A DNA stretch of 64,000 bases from UBA3478 sp965662045 (GCA_965662045.1 CBFIGE010000001.1:229788-293787), one strand, 5' to 3'; positions 1 to 8,942 are shown, counted from the stretch's first letter. Numbers and translations are program-made. Notes: generated from the letters alone by a model not told the origin.

Positions 1-1035
1 ATCTGCTGCTATAATAAAAGTAGAATTTGATTTTATAGTATAAGAACTCAAGTCAAAACGACTACTTACCGTTGTATCTGCATTTGTATATCGCTGCATT
101 TCCCATCCCTGTAGTAAAATATCATTTTCATCAGCATTATACAACTCAATAAATCGAGCTTTAATATTGTTGTCTGGATCTGCAATTTCACTTATAAAAA
201 CACTTTTGGTTAGGTTTCTATCGGGACAGAGATCTTCAGTTAATTTTAAGTCTTCTATAGAATTTAATTCAATATTCCACTCCCCATTTTTAGCATAAAT
301 TATTCCTGTGATTTGAACCTGTGATTCTGGAATCAGATAATCATAATATTCTTCATAGCCACTCAAGACAAGTCTCAATTGATTGCCATTACAGTCCTGC
401 AGTAAACGCTTAGAATCTTCTCTAAACTCTCCTAAAATTTTGCCAAATTCATTGGAAGCAAAAGACAAAGCCGTAAAACGTTGTAATGTATAATTATGAG
501 TTTCACTTAGTGTCTCCAATTTTATTGGAGTAGGTTCAATCGGTTCTGATAAATCACATGATCTAATCAAATGCTCTTTTAATACAACTGACGGTATTTT
601 AGCCAAAACTGGGTTGTCATACAAAATATGATATAAACCGGCTGTAATCATTCCTTGCTTCATTTGAAAACTTAACCCCTTTAAATTTAAAAATACACGC
701 TGTTGAAATGGATAATAAAAGTGTGAATTAGTCATCTCAGATTTCAATAAAATTCCCCTTGGGGCATTATCGATATTTTGAATGAGAATTTGCTGGTAAT
801 TCGCACCTTCCTTATCAGAACTAATAACTACACCCTCAAGCCAAATATCATCTTCAATTTGAATTATTTGACCCTCTGGATATATCTCCAGAATCTTGAC
901 AAGATCATTCCATGACTGGGTTTCAACAAGAGCATCTTCGCATTCCTCATCTGGCACTATACCTACATAATCATGCCAACATCCAGTCAATAAAATTCCC
1001 GCGCCTAACAAGGCGTAAACACATTTTAACTTCAT
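1..1035 (-). CDS. DUF5689-type surface lipoprotein with lamin-tail-like domain (C-terminus cut by window edge)
   Basis: The gene is open from its ATG at 1035 to base 1, so the 3' end lies outside the window; 345 codons are visible. The N-terminus MKLKCVYALLGAGILLTGC is a lipoprotein signal ending in an LTGC lipobox, so the protein should be lipidated on Cys19. The middle (about residues 35-260) has the OB-fold-like pattern of DUF5689 proteins (IEDDIWLEGVVISSDKEGAN). From about residue 275 the text ISEIADPDNNIKARFIELYN is typical of a lamin-tail domain. It lies 15 bases downstream of a TonB receptor and is probably co-transcribed with it, so I infer a cell-surface partner of that receptor. The substrate cannot be read from the sequence. 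Confidence 0.85.
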   Translation of the reverse strand, partial: MKLKCVYALLGAGILLTGCWHDYVGIVPDEECEDALVETQSWNDLVKILEIYPEGQIIQIEDDIWLEGVVISSDKEGANYQQILIQNIDNAPRGILLKSEMTNSHFYYPFQQRVFLNLKGLSFQMKQGMITAGLYHILYDNPVLAKIPSVVLKEHLIRSCDLSEPIEPTPIKLETLSETHNYTLQRFTALSFASNEFGKILGEFREDSKRLLQDCNGNQLRLVLSGYEEYYDYLIPESQVQITGIIYAKNGEWNIELNSIEDLKLTEDLCPDRNLTKSVFISEIADPDNNIKARFIELYNADENDILLQGWEMQRYTNADTTVSSRFDLSSYTIKSNSTFIIAAD

Positions 1036-1050
1036 ATATAAAAGATTTAA

Positions 1051-3471
1051 TTAGAAACGATACGAAAGATTAACAAAATAATTTCTTCCCATGGCATACC
1101 AGTATTTAGGACCAAATATTGGCGTAGTCCGCACTTGATCTTTAAGGTATTCTGTAGGATTCCCTAGCCTTGATCCTTCAAAACCAGAAATCGGTTGAAT
1201 CCTATTCAACACATTTGAGATGCTCGAAAAAAGCAAGAGGTACCCTTCTTTAATTCTCCAAGATTTGCCACACAATAAATTCAAATAATTATTCTCAGGA
1301 ATATATTTAGGCTGTAGACTATTCAATTGCTCACCCAGCATTGTCTTTAACTCGCTAAAAAATTGTTCAGTACGGTGATACCAGGCAAAATCTATTGGGT
1401 ATTTGGAAATGAAATTATAACTCGCTGCCGCGAACAGGTAATTGTTTGTGCGCATATTTAAACCCACAGACAATGCTCGAGAAGGATGATTAGGTAAAGG
1501 TGCTTTACGTATAGCATTAGGTTCAAACACTAATCCTCGAAAATCATTTTGATTTTCGAATTGCATCAAATCGTCTGAATAAAAATCAAGGTAATCCGCT
1601 TTTAAATAATATCCTCTAAAAAATGCACAGGCCAGAGACAGACTCCATGTGGTATCTAGCTGAAAATCCATCCCTAAATCAAGACCCTTAGTATTTACGC
1701 TTATTCCTTGAACAATTTGATGCGTAAAATCTGCAAAATTTGCATGTTCAAGATAAAAACGATCTCTTTCATTTTGATCTGTCAAATGATAATGATATAA
1801 ATTTGAGTTTAACTTAAAGCTAGAGGAGTGAAAACTATACTTAAATTCAAAGGCATTTCTTTTTTCATTTTTTAGATTTAAGAAAATAGCATTTTCACGT
1901 ATATTCAAATATTGTTCTTGAGGACTCTTGATACGCTCGCCCAAAGCGTAGTTCAAATCAAAATAATGTTTCCCTTCAATTTGATATTCGAGCCCAACTT
2001 TAAAATTATATGCATTAAAAGATTTTTCTAAGTCTGCTCCTAAACTGTTATTTGGATAGCGTCCGTTTTGGAATTTTCCATCTCTTTGGTATGAGTTCAC
2101 CTTGTAACTTAATGCCGTATAAGCTTTAAAATTATTGTGTTTTTTCCTAACAATGAAGTTGATTTCTCTTTCTTTAGTGTTGAGGTCAACATTGTAATTA
2201 ATACGCTCATTCAGCTTCCTAGGAGAAGAGTCTAAAACATTGTTTTGTGTTTGGCTAAATGAATCAAAATCCACATAATAAGGAGACCCCAATAAATCTT
2301 TTACCCGAGCAAAAAGGGAATAATTTTCTCGCTGTTGAGCCACGTACAAGTCAAAATTAAGACTGGAAGTAAAGTTCTTTTTTAGATGAAAAAATACATT
2401 AGTACCTAATCTTATTTCGACATCTTCTAAGAAAGTATAGGGGGTAAAACCCACTTCTTCTTGGGAATTAGCTAGAAATAAATCTGCCCAATTGATCTGA
2501 GGGTTTTCTTTTTGAATCAAATGCGTTTTAAACAATCCGACCCATGAACTATTTGAATTTGACAAAGAATAACTGGGCAAGTATTTATAATATGTGGGTA
2601 AGGGATTTGATGCCTTTTGGTGTGACAATCTACTTTTAGCGTGAATACTTTTTATTAAATCAGCTCCAAAGTTCATTTGGAAATTACTTTTGTGATAACT
2701 CCAGTTCAGTTGTGCTAAATTATTTCTTTGATGTTTGATTCGTGTATTTCGATTTGAATTATTGAATACTCCCCAGTAGGGATTGTACCTAGGTCCATAC
2801 AAATCAAATACTTCTTTAGTGATGAAATTCATTGTAGCCCTTTGAGTCTCAACACCGCTGTATCCCACATAAAATTGATGTGATTTTTTTCGCCATGTAT
2901 ATGCAGCAAAAATACTTTTTGATAAATAAGGGCTAGCCTCGTAATACCCTTCTTTAGCCCCTCTTAGACTTGTGGCCAAAGTGAAGGCATTTTTCGTTGC
3001 AATTTTATTGAAATAATACTGAATTCTATAACGATATGATCTATTTGAACTGCTTAGAGTTAATCGGTTACCTTGACGAAGTTCAAATGGATTTGTTATA
3101 AAAGTTTGAATGTTTCCAAGTCTTCCTATTGCATATTCATATGGCTTTATTCCTTCTATTTGTGTATTGTTACGCAGTACTTCATTTAAACCAGACCACA
3201 TATTCCAATCATGTGTGTCGTCGAGCAATCTATTAATCTCAGAGCCATTGAACATTAATTGTGATTCTCTTTTATTTAAGTTTCGTGTGTTGTACCATAC
3301 ATGACTCCAATCAAAAGAAGCTGTTCGCAAAAACGTAGGCATTCTGCTTTGTAAGGCTAATGGCAATTCCTCGGTATTCAAATAGGAGTTCCACAGTGTA
3401 TTGGCAAAATCTTGAGCTGAAATACTCAAGTAAAAAGATATCAAAGCAGAAAACATTAGTTTTTTCATCAA
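1051..3471 (-). CDS. TonB-dependent receptor-like outer-membrane protein
   Basis: This 806-residue protein starts with a signal peptide (MMKKLMFSALISFYLSISAQ). A plug-like region follows at about residues 65-160 (SQLMFNGSEINRLLDD, then a stretch ending in NPFELRQGNRLTLSSS). The rest is a long series of aromatic beta strands ending in NYFVNLSYRF, a usual outer-membrane barrel end. There is no carboxypeptidase-regulatory-like N-terminal domain and no obvious TonB box, so it is an unusual short-plug version. It is followed after 15 bases by a DUF5689 lipoprotein and is divergent from a secreted nuclease. I infer uptake of a product of that nuclease, such as nucleotides or phosphate, but no substrate motif is visible. 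Confidence 0.8.
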   Translation of the reverse strand: MMKKLMFSALISFYLSISAQDFANTLWNSYLNTEELPLALQSRMPTFLRTASFDWSHVWYNTRNLNKRESQLMFNGSEINRLLDDTHDWNMWSGLNEVLRNNTQIEGIKPYEYAIGRLGNIQTFITNPFELRQGNRLTLSSSNRSYRYRIQYYFNKIATKNAFTLATSLRGAKEGYYEASPYLSKSIFAAYTWRKKSHQFYVGYSGVETQRATMNFITKEVFDLYGPRYNPYWGVFNNSNRNTRIKHQRNNLAQLNWSYHKSNFQMNFGADLIKSIHAKSRLSHQKASNPLPTYYKYLPSYSLSNSNSSWVGLFKTHLIQKENPQINWADLFLANSQEEVGFTPYTFLEDVEIRLGTNVFFHLKKNFTSSLNFDLYVAQQRENYSLFARVKDLLGSPYYVDFDSFSQTQNNVLDSSPRKLNERINYNVDLNTKEREINFIVRKKHNNFKAYTALSYKVNSYQRDGKFQNGRYPNNSLGADLEKSFNAYNFKVGLEYQIEGKHYFDLNYALGERIKSPQEQYLNIRENAIFLNLKNEKRNAFEFKYSFHSSSFKLNSNLYHYHLTDQNERDRFYLEHANFADFTHQIVQGISVNTKGLDLGMDFQLDTTWSLSLACAFFRGYYLKADYLDFYSDDLMQFENQNDFRGLVFEPNAIRKAPLPNHPSRALSVGLNMRTNNYLFAAASYNFISKYPIDFAWYHRTEQFFSELKTMLGEQLNSLQPKYIPENNYLNLLCGKSWRIKEGYLLLFSSISNVLNRIQPISGFEGSRLGNPTEYLKDQVRTTPIFGPKYWYAMGRNYFVNLSYRF

Positions 3472-3542
3472 TCAATTAATTTGAGCAAACCTATGTGGAC
3501 ACAACGCAATACACTTGCATTCAACTTGACTACAATTGCAAA
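3472..3542. promoter_or_regulatory. Divergent intergenic region between TonB receptor and nuclease
   Basis: Only 71 bases separate the receptor start (3471, minus) from the chosen nuclease start (3543, plus), so both promoters must lie here or inside the gene ends. I cannot pick out a convincing -33/-7 pair. The shared region makes joint regulation of the two units possible. Confidence 0.4.
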
Positions 3543-4571
3543 ATGGTAAAAAGATTATATGTGTTCTTGTGTATTAGTATTCTGAGCACAAGGACGATTG
3601 GGCAAGTAAATTCGAGAGTTGTTTTTTACAATTGTGAGAACCTCTTTGATATTTATGACGACCCCTTGACCAAAGACGACGAAAGAACTCCTCAAGGAAA
3701 GTTTAAATGGACAAAAGAAAAGTATCATTCTAAACTCGATCAAATTGCAGATGTATTTAAGGCTATGACATTACCACACAATAATTGGCCTAGTGTTATC
3801 GGTTTATGCGAGGTTGAGAATGCGCAAGTTCTTAGCGATTTACAAAACAAACTTCTTCAATTAGGAATGAAGTACAACATAATTCACCAAGACAGTCCAG
3901 ATCAAAGAGGAATTGACGTAGCTCTTTTATATCGTCCCAACATTTACAATTTACTCCATTATGAATACCATAATTTATACTTAAGTAATCGTGAAAATGA
4001 ACCAAAATTTACTAGAGATCAACTTGTTGTGAGTGGTTTTATGAATGGCCATCTATTACATATTATCGTGGTGCATTGGCCATCTCGAAGTGGTGGACAA
4101 AGCAGGTCTAATCCATTCCGAATCAAAGCTGCTTATAAAAGTCGGTCTCTAGTTGATTCACTCTTATCCTTAGATGAAACTAATCAAATTATGGTTATGG
4201 GAGATTTCAATGATGACCCAGTGAATTATTCGATAGAAGTGCTTGAAAATGGGAAAAAACAAGGAGATACATTGCGCAATCCCATGCGAATATTATATAA
4301 GAAAGGAATAGGAAGCATCGCTCACCAAGACCGCTGGCATCTTTTTGATCAGATATTATTCACCGCAAATTTTCTGACTTCAAAAAAATTACAGTTGAAG
4401 AAAATAGGCGTTTTTAACCCCTCTTTTATGACCCAGCAAATAGGAACATATAAAGGTTACCCCTTACGTTCCTTTTCAGGAACTTCATATACGAATGGGT
4501 ACAGTGATCATTATCCTGTATACATGGATTTAACCGAGCCATTGGCTCCAAGGAATCCTGCTCAATATTAA
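3543..4571 (+). CDS. Secreted endonuclease/exonuclease/phosphatase family protein
   Basis: The ATG at 3543 gives a signal peptide (MVKRLYVFLCISILSTRTIGQ); an in-frame start 48 bases upstream would put hydrophilic residues before it, so I reject that one. Motifs of the EEP fold appear in order: FYNCENLFD (metal-binding Asn/Glu side), GLCEVEN, QRGIDVALLY, VVHWPSRSGG with the catalytic-type His, GDFNDDP (Asp and Asn), and YSDHYPVYMDL (the Asp-His pair near the C-terminus). The family cleaves phosphodiester bonds in nucleic acids or phospholipids; export suggests extracellular or periplasmic action. Its 3' end overlaps the convergent membrane-protein gene by 42 bases. Divergence from the receptor/lipoprotein pair suggests a scavenging locus. 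Confidence 0.9.
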   Translation: MVKRLYVFLCISILSTRTIGQVNSRVVFYNCENLFDIYDDPLTKDDERTPQGKFKWTKEKYHSKLDQIADVFKAMTLPHNNWPSVIGLCEVENAQVLSDLQNKLLQLGMKYNIIHQDSPDQRGIDVALLYRPNIYNLLHYEYHNLYLSNRENEPKFTRDQLVVSGFMNGHLLHIIVVHWPSRSGGQSRSNPFRIKAAYKSRSLVDSLLSLDETNQIMVMGDFNDDPVNYSIEVLENGKKQGDTLRNPMRILYKKGIGSIAHQDRWHLFDQILFTANFLTSKKLQLKKIGVFNPSFMTQQIGTYKGYPLRSFSGTSYTNGYSDHYPVYMDLTEPLAPRNPAQY

Positions 4572-4973
4572 AAGAAGTCCTAAACCGTAATAAAGCGAAA
4601 TTGTTTTAAACTTAGCCTCGGCAGTTTCTTTACGCTTGTGTTTTGACCATCCAATAGTAATTAAGACTATCGCGATAATATTAGTAGTAGGATGTTCTAG
4701 GGCCAAAAGACGGGCTGCTGAGTTTAAATTTCCAATACCAATAGAGGTTATGGCATTAAGACCATTTGATGAGATGAAATACACAATCAAACCAAGTAAT
4801 AATTGAATGTGCGAAAGAATAAGAGCAAACAAACTAATTCTTAAGTCTTTACTCATTTCAAACTCTTCTCTCTTAGAAAGCCAACCTGAAATTGCATTTA
4901 AAAACGCCAAAATGAGGACGATAAGAACAATATAAGCTAGGACAGAGTGTACCGAAGTGAGAATATTTTGCAT
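4530..4973 (-). CDS. Small four-helix membrane protein, cytochrome-b-like in look, function unknown
   Basis: The 147 residues hold four hydrophobic segments (about 10-30, 47-70, 98-110 and 125-142) with His residues near the membrane (VHSVLAY, LSHIQLL). This layout resembles small flavobacterial proteins often labelled cytochrome b, but I see no proof of haem ligation. It follows pgi after 5 bases and is probably the last gene of the DUF3108 / M23 / pgi series. Its last 42 bases overlap the end of the opposite nuclease gene. Confidence 0.7.
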   Translation of the reverse strand: MQNILTSVHSVLAYIVLIVLILAFLNAISGWLSKREEFEMSKDLRISLFALILSHIQLLLGLIVYFISSNGLNAITSIGIGNLNSAARLLALEHPTTNIIAIVLITIGWSKHKRKETAEAKFKTISLYYGLGLLLILSRIPWSQWLG

Positions 4974-4978
4974 GATGT

Positions 4979-6619
4979 TTAACTATTTTGTTTGTAGTAA
5001 GATAATAATTCTTTCGTTGAAGGGTCGTGAGATGCCTCTTTTTTAGTGTTCCATTCATCTAAAATTGTCTTTGCCAACTGCTTCCCCAATTCTACTCCCC
5101 ATTGATCATAACTGAAAATATTCCATATAACTCCTTGAACGAAAATCTTATGCTCGTATGCGGCAATAAGAGCGCCTAAATTATAAGGAGTAAGTCTATC
5201 AATCAATAAAGTCGTCGTTGGATTATCTCCTTTAAATACTTTGTGTGGTAATAGTGCCTTGATTTCTTGTGGTGATTTCCCTTCAGAAATAAGTTCGTTT
5301 TTAACTTGTTCAGCCCCTTTTCCATTTAATAAAGCTTCTGTTTGAGCAAAGAAATTTGACATCAATTTATCGTGATGTGACCGATCACCATATAATGAAT
5401 TTTTGAAACCTATGAAATCTACAGGAATTAACTTTGTCCCTTGGTGGATTAATTGAAAAAAGGCATGTTGGGCATTAGTCCCAGGCTCACCCCATACAAT
5501 ATTGCCTGTTTGGTAGGTCACCTCACTGCCTTCTCGGTCAACTCCCTTTCCATTACTCTCCATGATGGCTTGTTGAAGATAGGCGGGAAATCGCTGTAAA
5601 TATTGAGTATAAGGTATTAAAGCCTCAGTTTCAGCTTCCAAAAAATTATTATACCACACACTCAAGAGAGCCATTCGAGTTGGGATATTTGATGCTAATG
5701 GAGCTTCATAAAAATGCTCATCCATTCCTTGAGCCCCGTTCAATAATTCTTCAAAGTAATCATATCCAATTGCCAATGCAATGGATAATCCAACTGAACT
5801 CCAAAGTGAGAATCTTCCTCCAACCCAGTTCCACATAGTAAAAACATTCTTTTGATCAATTCCAAATTCATCAATCATTTTTAAATTCGTGGAAACCGCT
5901 GCAAAATGATTGGCTACCCATTTTTCCTCCGCAAAATTTAAAAACCATTTTTTCGCTGTAGTCGCATTGGCTAAAGTTTCTTGAGTAGTGAATGACTTTG
6001 AAACAATTACAAAAAGAGTCGTTTCAGGATTTAAATCTTTTAGCACTTCATTGATGTGGTCTCCGTCGACATTGCTTACAAAATGAACTTTTAAATTGTT
6101 TTTGTAATAGGCTAATGCATCTACTACCATCACAGGACCGAGGTCTGAACCTCCAATACCAATATTGACCACATCTGTTATTGATTTTCCAGTAAACCCT
6201 TTGTGAGATCCGTCTATAACTGCAGTCGAAAAACGCCTCATTTGAGCTTTCACCGCTTTAATGTCTGCCTCTATAGCAGTTCCTTCTACTTCTACTGAGG
6301 TCTTATGTGCTCTTAAGGCGGTATGCAAAACTGCCCTACCCTCTGTTTCGTTAATCGTAGCTCCGTTGAAGTAAGCCTTCTTCGCTTCTTCTAACTTACA
6401 TTCATCTGCCAAAGAATAAAGCGCATCCCAAGCAGATTGGTCAATTTTATTTTTTGAAAAGTCAATCAAAAACTCCTCCCACTTTAGGGTATGAGATGAA
6501 ACGCGATCGGGGTCGGTTTCAAAAAGAGATAAGATAGATTGCGCTTTTAGATGTTCACTAATGTTTTGAAGTGATTCCCAACTTTTGGTTTTGCTAGGAT
6601 TGATTTTGTTGAGTGTCAT
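4979..6619 (-). CDS. pgi: Glucose-6-phosphate isomerase
   Basis: This enzyme interconverts glucose 6-phosphate and fructose 6-phosphate in the cytoplasm. The 546-residue length fits the long bacterial form. Visible signatures are GIGGSDLGPVMV (phosphate binding), VSNVDGDHI, ESNGKGVDREG with the catalytic-type Glu region, GTNAQHAFFQLIHQG (His and Gln of the active site) and YDQWGVELGKQLA near the C-terminus, where the Lys is catalytic in known PGIs. The start overlaps the end of the M23 peptidase gene by 26 bases, so the two are probably translated from one message. Confidence 0.97.
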   Translation of the reverse strand: MTLNKINPSKTKSWESLQNISEHLKAQSILSLFETDPDRVSSHTLKWEEFLIDFSKNKIDQSAWDALYSLADECKLEEAKKAYFNGATINETEGRAVLHTALRAHKTSVEVEGTAIEADIKAVKAQMRRFSTAVIDGSHKGFTGKSITDVVNIGIGGSDLGPVMVVDALAYYKNNLKVHFVSNVDGDHINEVLKDLNPETTLFVIVSKSFTTQETLANATTAKKWFLNFAEEKWVANHFAAVSTNLKMIDEFGIDQKNVFTMWNWVGGRFSLWSSVGLSIALAIGYDYFEELLNGAQGMDEHFYEAPLASNIPTRMALLSVWYNNFLEAETEALIPYTQYLQRFPAYLQQAIMESNGKGVDREGSEVTYQTGNIVWGEPGTNAQHAFFQLIHQGTKLIPVDFIGFKNSLYGDRSHHDKLMSNFFAQTEALLNGKGAEQVKNELISEGKSPQEIKALLPHKVFKGDNPTTTLLIDRLTPYNLGALIAAYEHKIFVQGVIWNIFSYDQWGVELGKQLAKTILDEWNTKKEASHDPSTKELLSYYKQNS

Positions 6620-7946
6620 TTGTTGTTTCGGGAGTTATATAAGATAATCTTGAGGCATCAAAATTGAGGCGCTCAAAATCATAATCAATACAATTGAGTT
6701 GATCTAAAGGTGACTGCACATAATTGAAAAAAGCATTGGCATAAGACTTGTCGATTGGAGCAGCTGCAGGTAATTTTTGCCTCAAAGGGTCAACCTGTCT
6801 ACCGTTTTTCCAAAAGCGATAACACACGTGTGGACCACTTGTATTACCAGTCATTCCAATCCAGCCAATTACTTGACCCTGTCTTACCTTCTGCCCTCGC
6901 TTTACATTAAGTCTTCTCATGTGAAGATATTGAGTAGAATAGGTAGAATTATGCTTGATTTTTGCATATATACCATTTCCACCTTTTCTTCTAGCCTCGG
7001 TAACAACACCATCTGCTGTTGCAATGATGGGTGTACCAATTGGGGCCGCATAATCCGTTCCTTTATGTGGTCTTATTCTATTACCGTAATAGGCGATTCT
7101 TCGCTTCAAATTATAGCGTGAAGAAATTCGATAAGAGGCAAATTTCAAAGGAGCTTTGAGAAAGGTTCTTCTCAAGTTATTTCCTTTTTCATCGAAATAA
7201 TCAATTTGACCGCTGACGGTATCAACCTTTGCAGCAAATGCATAATAGGGGGCTCCCTTGTGTTCAAAATAAGCCGCAGTAATATCATCAATTCCTATGT
7301 AAGAACCGTCTTCTAAATAGCGTTCGCGCACGATAGCTTTAAATTTATCCCCCTCGAAAAGTCTAAAAAAGTCAATATTCCAGGCGTAGATGTCTGAAAG
7401 TGAAAGACTGAGGTTTTGATCGATTCCTAACTTATCTAGCGTCATGTAAAGTGAACTTTCGATTTCCCCCGAGTATTCTTTTTCAACTAGGAAATAAGAA
7501 CGTTGATTTCTACTCACCTCAACGGAGTCTCTAAAATCCACAAGCGTGTAATTTAACTTGTCATTTTCATAAATAAAGACTTGAGCTTTATTAAGACTAT
7601 CTTTCGATTTAAGTATACGATAAGGTCTGCCTCTCCTAATTCTTCTCAGATCAAAAACAGTTCTATAAGAGCGAGTAGCTTGAATTACTTTTTGGTAATC
7701 AGCCTTTTGCTTATTCATTAATTCTCCAAAAGTGTCTCCGGAACGAATAGTGTCCAATACAAGGTCGTAATCACACATATTGATACCATATTCAATTTCC
7801 ACGGAGGTGTTAGGCGTTTCATAGCTCCAATCGATGCTGTCTTCGTTTTCTTTATCCCCAGAAAATCCACAAGCCTGCAGTATAAGGCAAATAGTAATGA
7901 CAAAGAATTTTGAAAATCTTTTTGTAGTTTGCTGCCGCTCGATCAT
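6594..7946 (-). CDS. M23 (LytM-type) peptidase lipoprotein with Cys in place of the last zinc His
   Basis: The N-terminus ends in the lipobox LQAC (Cys26), so this 450-residue protein should be a lipoprotein. Residues 60-280 are an uncharacterised N-terminal region. The M23 domain covers about 285-390: HKGTDY gives His294 and Asp298, YLHM gives His342, and GPHVCYRFW gives His373 and Cys375. In LytM the residue at position 375 is a zinc-binding His (H-x-H); here the codon at 6822-6824 clearly reads Cys. Cys can bind zinc, so the enzyme may still cut peptidoglycan cross-links, or it may be an inactive regulator. It sits between the DUF3108 gene and pgi. Confidence 0.92.
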   Translation of the reverse strand: MIERQQTTKRFSKFFVITICLILQACGFSGDKENEDSIDWSYETPNTSVEIEYGINMCDYDLVLDTIRSGDTFGELMNKQKADYQKVIQATRSYRTVFDLRRIRRGRPYRILKSKDSLNKAQVFIYENDKLNYTLVDFRDSVEVSRNQRSYFLVEKEYSGEIESSLYMTLDKLGIDQNLSLSLSDIYAWNIDFFRLFEGDKFKAIVRERYLEDGSYIGIDDITAAYFEHKGAPYYAFAAKVDTVSGQIDYFDEKGNNLRRTFLKAPLKFASYRISSRYNLKRRIAYYGNRIRPHKGTDYAAPIGTPIIATADGVVTEARRKGGNGIYAKIKHNSTYSTQYLHMRRLNVKRGQKVRQGQVIGWIGMTGNTSGPHVCYRFWKNGRQVDPLRQKLPAAAPIDKSYANAFFNYVQSPLDQLNCIDYDFERLNFDASRLSYITPETTNDTQQNQS

Positions 7947-7976
7947 GGCACGAATTTCAGTAAAAAACCCGACATT

Positions 7977-8762
7977 TTAGTCCATTATCAAGGTAAATTG
8001 ATTCTTTAATCCGTTATAGCCTTCTAAATCAGCTTTTATCGATCCTACTCTCAAGTCAGCCTGGATTCTTATCGGAATTCTATTCAAATCATTACTTACC
8101 CAAAGGGTTAGACTTTCTTGCTCTCTAAATATCCTCCCAGATTTTACTAATGGCCTGAAAGCTAGGCAGGGAACCTTGCCAAATTTAGTTTTAATAATTT
8201 GCTCCCCTAGATATCGAAGTTTAAAATCATAAACCCCATCATCATCAAATAACATGTCCAACGGAATCTCGTCACCAACTTTCAAATTATTGGTTGAAAA
8301 ATTTTCTCTTAAATAATAGGTGGAGGATAAAATATCTTGCATTTTATCGTGTATTTCAAGTGAAAAAGAAGTGCTGTCTTTAATATTGTAAATCTTTGCA
8401 CTATTGCGATCAAAATCGTAATCAATTTCAATGTGTTTGGTGTATCCACCCTCATAAATGTCACGCTTAAAATAAACTGGACGAACAGAATCTAACTCAA
8501 AGAAGCTTTCGTAAGTGTCATCCACCTTAAAAAATAAACTGGCAAATCCAGTAGTCTTTCCTTTTCCTATAGCTCTGAAAACAGTTTTCCCTTTAACTTC
8601 TGCCTTTTCCAACTTCATTGTAGCGTAACTCGCGTTCAAAAATCCATAGTGTAGTCTGTATCTCAGCCATTCACCTTCCTGAAATGCTTGATAATTCTGG
8701 GCGCTCAAAACAGAAAATGCCGAGGTAATTAAAAATATAGAAAGTATTTTTTTTATTTTCAC
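7977..8762 (-). CDS. DUF3108 periplasmic protein
   Basis: I choose the GTG at 8762 because it begins a signal peptide at once (VKIKKILSIFLITSAFSVLSAQ). An ATG 36 bases further upstream would add MVLLSRLFYFRC and would start close to the terminator hairpin at 8775-8806. The mature part has the DUF3108 pattern: FQEGEWLRYRLHYGFLNASYATM at its start, repeated beta strands, and a C-terminal PIRIQADLRVGSIKADL. DUF3108 proteins are periplasmic and of unknown role; the M23 peptidase 30 bases downstream suggests an envelope function. The length is 261 residues from the GTG. Confidence 0.82.
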   Translation of the reverse strand: MKIKKILSIFLITSAFSVLSAQNYQAFQEGEWLRYRLHYGFLNASYATMKLEKAEVKGKTVFRAIGKGKTTGFASLFFKVDDTYESFFELDSVRPVYFKRDIYEGGYTKHIEIDYDFDRNSAKIYNIKDSTSFSLEIHDKMQDILSSTYYLRENFSTNNLKVGDEIPLDMLFDDDGVYDFKLRYLGEQIIKTKFGKVPCLAFRPLVKSGRIFREQESLTLWVSNDLNRIPIRIQADLRVGSIKADLEGYNGLKNQFTLIMD

Positions 8763-8774
8763 ACATCTAAAATA

Positions 8775-8806
8775 AAAAAGCCTTGACAATAATACCAAGG
8801 CTTTTT
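8775..8806 (-). terminator. Rho-independent terminator after uvrC / candidate RNA
   Basis: A perfect 11-bp stem (AAAAAGCCTTG with CAAGGCTTTTT) and a 10-base loop are followed on the minus strand by TTTTATTTTAG. It lies only 13 bases before the DUF3108 start codon, so it would separate that gene from uvrC. Confidence 0.75.
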
Positions 8807-8850
8807 AACAACCAACCAAACTTTAAATCATGAAATCTATAACGAAACAA
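8775..8850 (-). ncRNA. Candidate hairpin-ended RNA or leader of the GGTTGGTT type, copy 1
   Basis: On the minus strand the text TTATAGATTTCATGATTT is followed by AAAGTTTGGTTGGTTGTT and then by a terminator (AAAAAGCCTTG, 10-base loop, CAAGGCTTTTT, at 8775-8806). The same order, TTATA.GATTT.AT, then TTTGGTTGGTT, then a hairpin and a T run, recurs on the minus strand at 25088-25175. It lies between the end of uvrC and the DUF3108 start, in a 180-base gap. Either a short independent RNA or a leader ending in a terminator would fit. The 5' end given is a guess. Confidence 0.45.
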
Positions 8851-8942
8851 ATTTTTTAACAATATAAAAGTACAGCATCACCACGGCCTTGATTTCTTTT
8901 TAACGCTATTTAACGCGCCAAATGCATATTATTATGTTTTTT

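Noticed and set aside
7977..8798. Longer DUF3108 start at 8798.
   Set aside because: It would place the start beside the terminator stem and put MVLLSRLFYFRC before a complete signal peptide; the GTG at 8762 is better.
8830..8859. Nine-codon plus-strand frame MKSITKQIF after the hairpin at 8775.
   Set aside because: It is too short, and the terminator and the shared motif point to the minus strand.
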